A stretch of DNA of 64,000 nt from Diphasiastrum complanatum. Its lineage: Eukaryota > Streptophyta > Lycopodiopsida > Lycopodiales > Lycopodiaceae. The notes below the pieces were generated by a model. It was not told where the DNA came from. It worked only from the letters and a program-made list of their open reading frames with translations, and ran no database searches. The position numbers and the translations under genes were made by a program. Shown one piece after another: positions 13,640-55,271 of the stretch. The stretch is from the NCBI GenBank assembly GCA_029204225.1, contig CM055094.1:26920541-26984540 (forward strand), in the 5' to 3' direction. How positions within the stretch are numbered: the first letter of the stretch is position 1; the number at the start of each line of letters is the position of its first letter.

Positions 13640-14183
13640 ACATGGTTGTAGTTACTATACAGCGTGGCAAGATCTGAACGTTGATATGATAATCCAACGG
13701 TGATGAGCTGCAAGCGTCTGCGTGCTCCTGTTCTTCGTTTAGGATCGCGAAGCAGGACTGAATAAATCTTTGCTCCTTGCTCCTTCACGCCATCGCTACT
13801 GCGCTAAATCTTCTCCACCTCCTCCTCCTCCTCCTTCTTCTTCTGCTTCTTCTTCTTAGTCATCTGTTGCTGCAACTCCAAGGATTACACAGGCGGTGTT
13901 CAGATCTGGATCGAACATGTTTCATGTTTGATCATTCCGTTTTACAGACTTGGATCGTTGATTTTAGGTTAGCTGAAGAATTTTAACAATCAAACCATGT
14001 TTTGCAGCAGCAATCTGCAAGGGATGGAGTCCTCCCCTCCGCCTTGAACTTTCAGCAAGAAATGTGTTCTTTGCTTTCGGGAATTGATAGTTCTATGGAG
14101 CAAAATGGAAAGAGATAGAGATGGTTGATGTTAGAGAAGGAAAACAGCAATAGGAAGAGGAGGGAGAGCTGTAGACCGTAATA
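13640..14183 (+). promoter_or_regulatory. Promoter-proximal and 5' leader region of the MAP4K-like gene
   Basis: The 540 bp before the start codon are less AT-rich than the flanks and contain a pyrimidine tract of CTC/CTT triplets at about 13815-13858, common in plant 5' leaders. No TATA box can be assigned with confidence. If transcription starts upstream of 14095, the leader contains several upstream AUGs, including a 7-codon uORF at 14095-14118. The transcription start is not determinable from sequence. Confidence 0.45.
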
Positions 14184-42492
<28,309 letters not shown>

Positions 42493-45400
42493 AAAAGTTG
42501 CTGTTTGTATACTAGAATCATGCTGCTTTGTTCCTTCAGTGCCTACGACTTTCACATGTTTTTTTTCACGGATAAGTTTATCATTGAGAACATACTTGTA
42601 CAAGTATTTGTGTATCAACAAATGTAGGGCCGCTAAGTTGCCTTGTTTGGCACAATCCGTAGGAGAAATTTATTAGTTCACGAGTTGTACACACATTCCA
42701 AAAAGGGAGAAGCAATTACCTAGCATCCTTGGGATGGTGCCACAACACCTTTGAGAAAGCACTCATCATCAATTCTTAGTTAACACTCATCTTTTTGAAT
42801 AATAGCTTATTTGCTAGTCACAGTGATACCCCATCTGTAGGCCCATGTGTAGGCATGAGGTGCAGTACAAAGCTTAGGGCTTGCTGTGGTGGTGGTTTGA
42901 GTTGATTTTTTTATCAGATGTTTATATGTGCTATGAAGGTGCCAGAGCTGGCCAGTTGGGAAGATTCAGATGATACATATCTGGGCTTTTGCATTCTATT
43001 TCCAGTCTAATATGTGCGTCAAATTATTCTATTTACAGGTGCAATTTGCAATATTTTTCCAATAAAATGTAAGTCTGGAGTAATCAGGTTTCAATTTTTA
43101 CACCACTGCGATATTTGACATTTGGGATTAGGACGTATGCTTGCAAATCTAGCACAGAATGTTGATGAAACCAAAGTGCCGCTTTCGGATATTTTTGGAT
43201 TGAAAAACACGTTTCCCTATGTCCATATTTCTTCATGTCCATGTTTCCTTGTCCTGGGAAAGATATGTGGGAGACAACGTTTCCACACTTAGGAAAGATA
43301 TGTGGGAAGTAATGTTTCCACACTTGGGAAACACGTTCGCAAAACATAAGCATCATGAGACAGTCTCCTGGGAAACAAGTTTCCCTACTGGGAAGACATG
43401 TATGGACATTTTCTTAGTGTGACAATTTATGAATAAAATTTATTCGACGTTTAATGTTTCACTTGCATGTTGCAATTTGGCAAATTTTGACCGCAAAATA
43501 TGATGATGTGGCATAACGTGTTCCCTGTATATTGTTGTTACCCGTTTCTGAGGGTCTTTGTGAAATGTATTCCGAAATTATAAATAAAACCTTTTTTGCA
43601 TTTTCACTTGGAATCTCTGGATTTTATGTTTAAAGTTTCTTACATTACTTGTGCTAAAGCTTTTATTGATGGAGTTTTTCCTTAAAGCAATCTCTTGCTT
43701 CCATGCTTCCGAGCTACCATTTCTGGAATTGGACAGATGGCATTGTAGCTTTGACTCCTAGACAGTTGTGTTTACCTGTGTATTTCAATGAAGCAATATG
43801 AATTTCATTTGATTCTTTAGGGCTAGTGTTCATCTGCCCTCCACCTTTCAGAATATTGATAGAAGCTCAGTATGTTAGTATCCATAAAATTATATGAAAG
43901 TAGACTTGTCTTTATGCATTTACTTGCATGCTCTTGAAGTGAGTAACAACATCGTAGCATATACTCCATGCTACAGCATAAACTGAAAGATTTAATATAT
44001 TTTGGGTTTATAAGGGAAAGAGTTCAAAGAGGGAACCTATTTTAGGCTTAACAACAATATCTATTTGAAACCCATGGTCTTTGTTATCTAATGCAGACTG
44101 CTCTGCTCCTCTTGAGAAAGGTTTGTTATTCTGAAGATTGTTTAGTGAGTTGACTCAAGGTTTTTCTTTTGAATAATCTGCATTTCTAGATTTTCCATTT
44201 TCATTTTCCTTGTGGTGGTGCACTACTACAGAACTTGGCCTACCCATAAAGTTATATTCTAGCTCTTGACCTCCAACATAAAACTTGGAATTTGTGCACT
44301 GCACAGAATTTTTCTGTCTACTTAATCTAATTGCATCATGTCAATCAATGATTTCTTTGCTTGAGAATATATTTTCTTTATATGGGAAATGGACTTTCTA
44401 GTGACCTTTCATGTTTGGCAATGGTCGTTTGAGAAGATATGGTGAGCCTGTTACGGTGAGTCGTAACTTCGAAAATTGCCTGAACTACTATAAAAGTCTC
44501 CTGAGGCTTATGTAAGAATAAGCGACAAATTTTACTTACCAACCCAACATGATTGTAAGATGTGCTGTAAAAGTTTTCTGGACATCATTCTTTAGGATAA
44601 ATTGACCTATTAAACCATTGAAATTTTTTACTAGCAACAACAAAAAACTTTGGGCATGTAAATTTTTTAGTATGAGCTTGCATGGCTTGCCAGTCTGGTG
44701 AATTTTCTGAAGGGGGCTTTCTCACCATGGCATGTATTTTCATTGTAGTCCAAAAAAATTTGAGAGAACCTGTGACTTTAATGTTTAGATACATTTTCCT
44801 AAACTATTCAACAATTTTTGATGCTTCAAATGGTTGTGTTAATTTGGTCAAACACTACGTGTTGCAAGCCAAGCATCTGCTTCACAATTTGAAACAGTTA
44901 TATTGTTGGATTGGTACATAATGATTAAAGGTGGGGTGCAAACTAAGGCTAGGAAAGGGATTGCTAGATATGCGCTATTGGTAAATGTATGAGATGTGTC
45001 TAATTCTTCACATTTGTGTGGTGAAGCTTCATGGGAGGATCTAAAGCTTGAACCAGATTGTTCTTTATTTTCCATTGATGAAATCGTAGAGATCTTTGAT
45101 ATGTTAGAATAATGTCAACTAGGAAAAGAGTGGTTCTAGAGTAAAAATGTGCCATTAGAGGACTTTGCAATTCATAGATTGGAGTGATCGTGTAGTGACT
45201 TATTTGTAGTTTGAAAGGCAATGCAAATCTTCCATGTAATTGGTTTGTACTACTCTTGTGAAGTTCACTTTATTTATTATAAACATTTGAAGTATGCATA
45301 TGTCTTTGTTAATTTTGCCACTTTTTTAGATTGAAGTGCCTATGGACAATAATGTTCCATGATATGTCTTTTATGGCTGAGGATTTACAAATGCGTAGGA

Positions 45401-46700
45401 TCTTTAGTAAAATTAGATAAGAATTTGATGGTGTTTTTCCCTATTGATTGCAAGCTCACGATTTGTCCTCCATGTACATCATCAACTACAGTGGTTTCCT
45501 AATAGTGCCCACCTATATGTTGTTATCCATATAGGACGAGCTTTAATGAAGAGGCTGAAGCTATTAGAGCATTGATCAAAAACTATAATCCGAGTTCCCA
45601 CATGTGAAGATTAGGTTGTAGTACGGCCTGTAGATAGAGTTTGAAGTGTGTCAAAGCTTAGTTACATTGGAAACAATCACAATCACCATACATAGTGAGA
45701 AAATCTGAGTTTCTCCTTGAGGCTTCAAAACGTTTCTATCTTCTCACTATGGAGAATGGAAATACATAGTAAAAGACACTTCCTTTGCAAAGTTAGATGA
45801 AAATTCAGCATGTAATAAGGAAGTAGACTCAACTTTTTTGCCCTAATGTGAAAACCCTAGCCCAGATCCAAGAGTCATGCTTGGTAGGTGCATGGTAGGT
45901 ACAAATCTCATCATAAATCAAGGTCTAGATCCTACAAAGTAGGAATCACTACCAAATGGACACAACCACTCCCCTTGACTCATGGTAATTTACATTAGGT
46001 GTGGATTGATAGGTGGCACTTTGGCCATTCAAGTGTCTAACAAAAAATATTGACAAAATATACAATGTTCTACATGGCTAGATTTGTCAATGTAGGCAAT
46101 TCTGATATATTGGAGCTCAATGTCATATTCTCGTATATTTATTTCTGCAAATTTTCTTGAAGTATTGCCTTCTCATTGTTTGTTTGATTCAACAAATACT
46201 CCAATACTTGTGTTCGCTTCATTGCTTCATACATCCCGTATTGGCTCAACTTTCAACAATATCCCAACAATCCACTATGTCCATTACACACAAAATTCAA
46301 TAATTGGCCAGTAGTTTGAAAGTCCAGAAAACATCATGTACTTGGATCTTTGGGATAAATTGATCCAATTGTCCACAAATCAATATTTCTACAATTTTTT
46401 TTCTCTAAGTTCTTTCTTAAAGTCTCATTAATATGACCACCTTTGGTGTTTTTGTTTTAAATCGAGTGGGAGCACAATATGAAGATCAAACTTTTCCATT
46501 ATTTCAAAATCAAACAAACTAAATCATGTAACGAGAAAAATGATTCACACGAAACCAAAACAAGCTTGTAAATCATTAAACATGCATGTTATATAATCCA
46601 CCTTTCAAATGTTTTCAAAGATTTTTGGAGGAAACACCAAAAAATTATCCTCTCCTCCTCCTCCCGCTACTGATATCTTCTTGAGAGCGTGAATAAAAGC
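42493..46700. other. 3' flank of the kinase gene and gene-poor interval
   Basis: It includes the kinase 3' untranslated region, whose end cannot be placed. No other gene, RNA or element is supported. A short tandem repeat lies at 43250-43345. Confidence 0.5.
43250..43345. repeat. Short tandem repeat, unit about 39 bp
   Basis: Units contain GGAAAGATATGTGGGA and GTTTCCACACTT (around 43256-43330), about two and a half copies. The GGGAAA/GTTTCC motif resembles the interior of the MITE at 25543-25847. Confidence 0.7.
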
Positions 46701-46704
46701 TTTT

Positions 46705-46815
46705 TGGTGTGCTTAGGCGGCGTGTGCTTAGTGAACTATGTGCTTAGGCGATGTGTGCTTAGTCGACTATGTACTTTTTGGTGTGCCTAGTCGACTATGT
46801 GCTTAGGCGGCATGT
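46705..46815. repeat. Irregular tandem repeat of GTGCTTAGGCG and GTCGACTATG blocks
   Basis: TGTGCTTAGGCG-like and TAGTCGACTATG-like blocks alternate four to five times in about 110 bp. It lies just outside a copia LTR fragment. Confidence 0.75.
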
Positions 46816-46904
46816 TTATTTTGTTTGAGTTGTAATGAGTTAACCACACCAATTAGAAGGCGGGCAGCACCAGAAACTAGAAAAACGGCAACAAATCTTG
46901 TCGT

Positions 46905-47249
46905 TTTTACTTTCTCTCTCTAATCATTCTCTCACTAAGTTCGAGTTTCTTATAGGGCCCTTTTTGAGTTGAGGTTTCCCCTAATGACCCTATTTTGCCA
47001 CTTGGCTTTCTCTCCAAAATGCTAACCCTACTATTTTTGGGTGTAGATTCAAAGTACCCAACATTCAAATTTGAATCTACTCAAACTTGCCTTCTAACTT
47101 TCCCACACTTTCAAAAAAGTGTTTATTCAAATGACATTTAGACTAATGCACTTTGAAAAGTGAATCTCTAAGTCTAAAATCAAAGTTGGCCTCAATATGC
47201 CAAATATGAAAATATAGCAAATATGATCAAACTAGTTGGATCTTTCACA
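46905..47249 (-). repeat. Fragment of the same copia LTR family, inverted
   Basis: The reverse complement matches the first half of the LTR at 271-920: it begins TGTGAAAGATCCAACTAG (47249 downward) and retains CATATTTGGCATATTGAGGC and the GTAGGGTTAGCATTTTGG region. It is clearly more diverged than the two LTRs of the full element. The other end is not recognisable, so it is a truncated or solo LTR. Confidence 0.85.
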
Positions 47250-47259
47250 ACTCAGATAA

Positions 47260-48525
<1,266 letters not shown>

Positions 48526-48534
48526 CAAGACTGC

Positions 48535-48740
48535 ACTTAGTTCCTCTTGACAAAGCAAGACTGAAGTTTTTTAAAGCCTTTATTCATAATCCAACAAGCT
48601 AAAGTATAGCTGAAAAGTAAAATATAGTACTAAAAGGCACCATAAAGCATAACCACTTTCAAGATGTCCAGCTGATACCTGCCACCATCCCACAAAACAA
48701 AACTGCACAAGTTAGTTTAGTGAGGAAGACAGGTGCCATA
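48535..48740 (-). repeat. Inverted LTR fragment related to 56330-56520
   Basis: Its reverse complement shares long blocks with the plus-strand sequence at 56330-56520, including TTTTGTTTTGTGGGATGGTG and GCTTTATGGT, then the AAAGGCTTT and CTTGTCAAG regions. The plus copy leads into a copia primer site, so both are probably LTR pieces of one family. Confidence 0.7.
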
Positions 48741-48754
48741 GTTGAGCAGATTCC

Positions 48755-49290
48755 TTCTATCCATTGTTGGATAATAGAAGGAGTGAGAAAGCAACCATTA
48801 TTAAAAGAAGATATGTGCTTTCTGTCCATCGCTGGACAACAAAGTATATGAACCATTAAACCTTCAGAGAAAGCCAAAGTGGGTGAACCTATTGTCCATC
48901 GTTGGACAGTAGTGTGTATTTTCATTTTATAGTATCCAAAAAACGAAAACAATCATGGAGCTTGTTGTCCATCGCTGGATAGAAAGTTCATTTATCTTGC
49001 AAACCCATCATTAAAAGTGAAGAAATCATGCTAGCTATCCATCGCTGGACAAAAGCATACATAAGTGTTTTAGCTTGAAGCAAAAAATCCGCTACAATGT
49101 AGCTTATCCCATCACTGCCCTTTGCAAGCGAAGAGGCACTCATGCATACAAAAAGATGGCAAGCAAACAATCGCTGCGTACTAAATAGTTTTGAAGTGAT
49201 GTAGTAGAGCGCATGATGTTCATCATTGACGGGTAGATAACACCTGTTCAATCTACACAATGATGCATTGGAACTATCCGTTGCTGGACT
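48755..49290. repeat. Degenerate minisatellite with palindromic core, unit about 70 bp
   Basis: The 16-bp near-palindrome TGTCCATCGCTGGACA or a variant recurs at about 48759, 48823, 48893, 48966, 49036, 49105 (decayed), 49165 (decayed), 49219 (decayed) and 49274. Spacing is mostly 64-73 bp. The cores are better conserved than the spacers. No coding frame spans the array. Confidence 0.85.
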
Positions 49291-49299
49291 TATATCCAT

Positions 49300-50280
49300 C
49301 CTACCAAGAAAGACTCATACAAAGTATTATATATTGAGCATGATTAAGCCATAGCCAGCGGTTAAGCAAAGAAGTATGATCGAAACCTGGAAACATAGAA
49401 AATGCGCTGGAATGCCAAAGTGAAGGAGAGTTGCTTACCTTACGATAGTGTGTTGTCGACTGGTAGGGCGCTCTTGCTGTATGTGAGAAACAAGCAAACT
49501 CTTCACAGTGATGTGAGTGAGGATCCTCGAAACTGCAAGCTTTTATAGTGTTATGTAGAGTAGTTTCCCAGAAGGTAGCGAGGGAGGGAAAATTAATTTC
49601 CCTCCAGTTAGGATTTTGAGTTTAAAATTTTGTAGAGTATATATTTAAAAAAAGAGAGAGGGAAAAACTCTTTAGTTAAAAAAGGACCATTTACTCATGA
49701 GAGGGTTATTTTGAATTATAACCTTGTGTTTTTTAGGAGGCAACGATGCGTCTGATGTCCACTTGTTTAATAGCAAAGTAGGGCAAGTATAAATGTAGAA
49801 GCATCCATGAGAGAGTACCTACAAAGCCCACAAGGAATCATTCACATGGATTACCAATGCTCATGAATGCTGCTTCACTAGGCTCGTTGTTCAAATTCCG
49901 CCCTATTTTCTATTCTTTGTAATTCAATTTGAACAACTAGGATTGTAGAGCATTGAAAGGCGCTTTTTTTCCATATAATTTTTTTTGGATTCTGTTCAGT
50001 ATTGAGCAAGTTACAAATTTTCGAAGTTGGCCACAAAATTTTATAAACTTGTCAAAAACCAGAAACTTCCAGATTTTTGTATTTTTTTTGCCCTGTTTGA
50101 TTCATTTTTCGCCCTACCTTTTATTCTCTATGATTCCATCCGAATAACCAGCGTTGTAGAGCATTGAAAGGGCTTTTTGAAAAAAAAAAATTTCTTATTT
50201 CATTAACTATTGAGGAATTTATAAATTTTTGAAAATGTCAAAAAAAAAAGAAATTCCGTGACCTTGTCATTAGCTTCAAC
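49300..50280. other. Repeat-poor interval with one direct duplication
   Basis: No gene seen. A block of about 70 bp occurs twice in direct orientation (about 49897-49967 and 50105-50175), both with CGCCCTA and TTGTAGAGCATTGAAAGG. Confidence 0.6.
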
Positions 50281-50399
50281 AATGTCATTGCTAGCAGGTG
50301 CACCTATCTACAAGGATCAACATCAACAAGCATTATCTTGGGATCTTTTTTTGGATGGTGTCGACTACCCACATGGCAATGAACAAGGTTATCATGAAT

Positions 50400-51352
50400 G
50401 GCCACCGGACCCATATGGCTATTATTGAAAATTTGCATTCAAGCTTCGAGGCCTTAGTTCAGATCATGCAAAAAAATACAATTTTGGCCTCCTTCAACAA
50501 GCAAAACTTCAACTTGATGGTGTCCTATCCAAATTGGATAGGACACCTATCTAATGCTCACCTATCCAAATTGGATGCATGATGTCTCAAAAAAGACGCA
50601 ATCCATCATACCTTTAAACCTGTAATGAGAACCAATAGGTTCAGACCCCCATTTAGTAGGTATTCATGCCCAAAAATCACCAAAAATACACTATTTTTTG
50701 ATGTTTTGAGCCCCCTAATGGTGTCCAATCCTTAAAAAACTCTATTAAACCCTTAGGCTAGCTTCATTACACCTTTGAAAATGTGCATGCAAAATATTGG
50801 CTATGAATTTTGAGATCTACCACAAAATTAGTCCAAAAAGCATAAAAAAAACCATGATTTTTTTATCAATTTTGACCAAAATTTGTGGGTCAAGTCCACA
50901 AATAAGTGCAATCAGATCCAAATCCCTTCAAGCACTACAAGTTCTGATTTCAGTCAAATATGGATTCTATAGCCCATTTCTAGTCCAAAAACTCCAATTT
51001 TTGGTCCAAAATCACTATCTAATCATCATTTTGACTATTCCAACATCATGCAATCATTAGATCCAATGATTAATGACTGTAAAACAGCAAGTACAATCTG
51101 AAAAATTTCCTACATCAGTACCTATGATCAATTCCAAGCAAAAAACTTCAATTCTAGGTGAAAAATTCACTAAAACCATAAAAAAATCCTTTAATTTCCA
51201 TCAAAATCTATGGAAAAAATCTATAATTATGATCTTTAGGCTGAAAGTACACCAAATTCAGAGAATCCACCTACTTGGAAATCAATTCCACCACCTGGAA
51301 GAAACATGCAAAGAGAAATCCCGATTGATGCAAATCCATAGCTCTAATACCA
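50400..51352 (-). repeat. Gypsy family A leader with primer-binding site, copy 3
   Basis: Homologous to 17990-18888 (shared CTCCTTCAACAAGCAAAACTT, AATGACTGTAAAACAGCAAG and AGGCTGAAAGTACA). It ends at AGCTCTAATACCACT (51338-51352), the complement of a mutated primer site (GTGGTATTAGAGC). No gag lies at its other end. Confidence 0.75.
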
Positions 51353-51837
51353 CTGTAAGAATCACCTTATGAAGATCTGACTAGATCCTATTGCAAAACA
51401 ACCAAAAGGACACCTGTAGAGCAAAATCACCCATCCAATCCTAGATCCCTCTTGGAGGCTCCTCTTGGATCTAGCCCCCAAGCCATGGTGAATGAATGCA
51501 AGAGAGGGTAGGAATCCTGGTTCAAGAAACTAAATTTCCAATAGGGAGATGGGCGAGTTTCCATGGTTAGTATTCTCTCCAAAGAGAGAATATTCTCCTT
51601 AGGATTCCCATGCAGCCCATATTAGCTATTGACCTCCTATTCTTGCATTATAGCAGTCAGACACCATGCAAGTGCTCCTATGTCCAATTATAGGTGTGGG
51701 CCCCCATATGATTATTAATCACTTTACAGGCCAAGCCCGAAATGATGAGGCATAACCAATAACCACATACATTGGAGTGACCGGCTATCCATGTCACGAA
51801 TTATTCTGATTCCCTTATATCGGACATGGACATAACA
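51353..51837 (-). repeat. Gypsy family A LTR (5' type, adjacent to primer site)
   Basis: 485 bp with TGTAAGAATC at one end and GGACATAACA at the other, that is TG...CA on either strand. It abuts the primer site at 51340-51352. Shared blocks with the next repeat include CCAATCCTAGATC and GGATCTAGCCCC. Confidence 0.7.
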
Positions 51838-52307
51838 AGTATACTATAAAGTCCACTAGGGATAACCGCTAAGCTTATGGAGCAAAACCACCCAACCAAT
51901 CCTAGATCTCTCCTGGAGTTTCCTCCTGGATCTAGCCCCAAGCCATGCCATGTGATAGCAAGAGGAAAAGAGCTCAACTGGTGACCTAGGCCAAAGTCGT
52001 CGACGAGATAATCTCTACCTCAATATATAGAGAGTAGGATCATGTGCATGAACCCATGCAATCCCCATGCAGTTTAACTATAAATAGGTCACAACTCTTC
52101 ATGCATTCCTCTTGCCTATATCTGTCACACGTACATGCACTACTCCATATGTCTCAATTAGAGTGTCTGGGTCCTCTCAAGGTCATTAGTCACAAACGGG
52201 CCTCGACGTGGAATAAAATCTAGGCGTGACCAATAATCTCGAACACTGGAGGGCCGGTCTACCATATTAGGACTATTCCGTGTTCTTTGTTGAATACGGT
52301 CATAACA
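51838..52307 (-). repeat. Gypsy family A LTR (3' type, adjacent to polypurine tract)
   Basis: Homologous to the preceding LTR over most of its length and in the same orientation, ending GGTCATAACA at 52307. Its first 45 bp differ from the partner. It lies next to a purine tract, the expected context of a 3' LTR. Confidence 0.7.
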
Positions 52308-52320
52308 TTCTTCCTCCTTT
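52308..52320 (-). other. Polypurine tract of gypsy family A
   Basis: On the minus strand AAAGGAGGAAGAA directly precedes the LTR's TG. This is the plus-strand primer expected at the 3' end of an LTR retroelement. Confidence 0.75.
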
Positions 52321-52505
52321 AAACAGGTTCTGTCCTCAGAATGAGAAAAAAAAAACATGAAATTATTCCTCAAAATTTCAAGTCTTACCCATGATCCATT
52401 ATTCTTAGTCTGATCTTTCCATCTGAATAAGTACTCAGAGATGTAGCAATTCTTCAATTGCTTGTCTCTACTCATGAATACAAACTCAAATCTCCAAAGA
52501 TACAC
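52321..52505 (-). pseudogene. Gypsy pol C-terminus (chromodomain-like)
   Basis: The minus strand reads SEYLFRWKDQTKNNGSWVRL, matching the end of a chromodomain (YLVKWKGx...xxSWExxxxL), then a segment like SEDRTCLKEEEC. It immediately precedes the polypurine tract, the right place for the end of gypsy pol. Upstream sequence to about 53500 is too decayed to read. Confidence 0.6.
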
Positions 52506-54110
52506 TAAGCTATAAATCTTCCGAATTTGTTGATCTTATCTAAAAGAAGTTCATCACCTTCATGTAATCCCAATTATATGAAACACTAGGTGACTTTACT
52601 TTATTTCAGAAATCACATCCAAAAGCTGAAGAAATTCCATTTTAATTATAGTCTAAAACTTATCCACAATTTCTTGTAGAAAAAGATGCTTCTTGGTACA
52701 AATATGCTTAGAATGTCCAAATATTCTAAAATACCACAATTTAGTCATCTAAAATCTCTAGGAGATCCATCAATTCTCAGACGATTATAACTCAATCCAG
52801 AGTACTCTAATGAGTTAACAGGCCCATTTTTAAGATCACTGGCATGCAAGAAATCAACAACTATCTATATCTTAATAGATTTATCTGTCTCCTATAAATC
52901 TGGAAATATAGACTAAACTTTGCACACAAGCACTTATAGACTACAAACTGTAGCAGAATACCATCCACTAAGGTAAGGAAATTCCTCATAAGTAAACAAT
53001 TACCTAATGAAAATGCTTGTGAGATCCATACAATCTCAAGTATGCACTAGAGTAATGAAATTTAGAGTTCAATTAACAGATCTAAATCCTCGACTCACCC
53101 AAGAATTACTCATTATTTTAAGAATCCCCACATTTCCTTATATTCTATTAATGACCTTTAAGTATCAATCTATGATCCGTCAATCATAAATATTTAGAAT
53201 CTTATGATTCGTCAATGATAATTTACAGGATTCCAAAACCATAGTTAATCATTGAAAAACTGGAATATATGCACAACATACAACTCAAGAAATAGAAGAA
53301 TCATTTTGAAATCTTTTCCACAAGGAAAACCACTAGATTCCAAGAATAATCTTTCAAACCGATTCTTAACCAAACTATGAGTTCCAAATTCTTCAATCAA
53401 CCAAGTAATTAAAGACCATTACAACATTCATCTTTAGCAACATAAAATTTATACAATCACCTAGACAACATCTAGAGATTACAAAGTTCTGCTAAAAACA
53501 ACTGTGTAAAAACATTCGCTGAATGCTCTATAGAAAGCCCAAATCAAGTACTTTCCTTTGAGCCCGTTGGCGAATTTTTCTTTCCACTCAGACGTATGGC
53601 ACGAGTGTTTGAAGTGGAACTAGCCTTAACTCAATAAAAGAGAATAAGTCTTTGAAGTTCTATATTTTCCTCGAATCACTAAAAGTGACTATCTATCCAT
53701 TATAGAGTGGGATTCTAGTTAATCAGATAGTTGGGCAGATCTAAAATAAAAAATTGTGGTTGATGACCAGAATTGGTACTTGCAACGAAAAAGATCAATA
53801 CAAAAGCTAGATCACGAGCTTACAAACCTCAAAAAAATGTTCGTCGAGTTTTCAGGTGGTTGGTAGCCCTATTAGAAACTGGTTGTGAAGTAGGCGAATG
53901 TTTTTATGAAGTTTCAAAAACGCTCCTCTTCACACGCGTGGGGCGATTATTTGCATATCTCAATAAAATGTTTGCTGAGACTTCTACATGGAGCTCTCGA
54001 CAAGGGATATCCTTCAGACACACATTGGCGAATGTTTTCAAGCACTCCTCAGTGTGAGGCGAGTGTTTGAAAGCCGATCAATTTTATGTAAAAAATAGAC
54101 AAGCAAGTGT
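52506..54110. other. Decayed AT-rich interval
   Basis: No supported gene. Two related segments near 53925-53965 and 54165-54200 share CTTCACACG, GTGGGGC and GTTTGCA. Confidence 0.5.
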
Positions 54111-54473
54111 TTAACTCATCGGCCGAAATTGAAAAAAAGAATATGAAGGCATTCTAGAAATGGTCGTCTTCACACGTGTGGGGCAAGTGTTTGCAGGAGT
54201 ACCAAAAAATAGATGACCATCTCTATAATCTTTGACCAAAACATTCGAGTTGTTGTCTTGAATAAGGCATTGATTTTTATCAAATACAAAAGTATGGCAT
54301 TGATCAACAATTTGACTGATAGATAATAAGTTATTGGTCAGAGTCGAAACATATAAGACATTCTTGATAAGTCGAGATAAACCATCATCGAATTTGATGG
54401 TGAGTATTTCTTTGTCTTTGATCTTAAGAGCGCTAGAGTTTGTAAGATGAATGATATTGTCATGATGTGTCAT
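54111..54473 (-). pseudogene. Copia protease-pre-integrase fragment
   Basis: The frame reads MTHHDNIIHLTNSSALKIKD, then FDDGLSRLIKNVLYVSTLTN and NLLSISQIVDQ, the segment after the copia protease active site, followed by the GAG-pre-integrase linker. The DSG active site itself is lost upstream. It is a different family from the 271-6118 element. Confidence 0.8.
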
Positions 54474-54750
54474 AGAAAAATGCTTGAACTTTTACTCGTT
54501 CGAATATACCTAAAACGCTTATTCGAGGGTTCCAAATAATGACTTTAGCAGATTTGATTGTTGAGTCTTTATCCATTACACATTTTGGGTCCAATCCCAT
54601 ATCTCCATGTGGCACCTACCAGATGAATAGTAGCGCATTTTGTTAGGGTTGTGCCATCAACAACTATAAATAGATCAATAATTTTATTCATCATCAAGTT
54701 GAATCAATTTCAAGTTTCAAGAGTAGTCACTCTTCTTCTTCTTCTTCTCT

Positions 54751-54897
<147 letters not shown>

Positions 54898-55155
54898 TAA
54901 CCTATTGTATAGGCATTACGTTTTATTCCAGCTTTGAAGCATCATGGAAAGATTGTTCGCTTATGATACCATACCAACATTAATGCCTTATTTTATTAAA
55001 CTTGGAAATATGACCCCCTAAGAAAGTTTTGTTAGAGAAATCCTTTGATAGGAAACTTGTTTTCCTTGAATGGCTATGATAAGTGCACATTATAAGGATA
55101 CAATCTAACGGTGGGCACTAAGATGCACTAGTGCACATAGGTGTACTGGATTTTC

Positions 55156-55181
55156 TATATATATATATATATATATATATA
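55156..55181. repeat. Microsatellite (TA)13
   Basis: Pure TA run, 38 bp from the next CT tract. Confidence 0.95.
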
Positions 55182-55213
55182 GGAAAGTTACATAAACCTA
55201 AGTTTCACTCTTC

Positions 55214-55218
<5 letters not shown>

Positions 55219-55266
<48 letters not shown>
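55219..55266. repeat. Microsatellite (CT)24
   Basis: 48 bp of CT. It may lie inside the LTR that ends at 56860, whose inverted relative at 48535 also borders a GA/CT tract. Confidence 0.95.
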
Positions 55267-55271
<5 letters not shown>

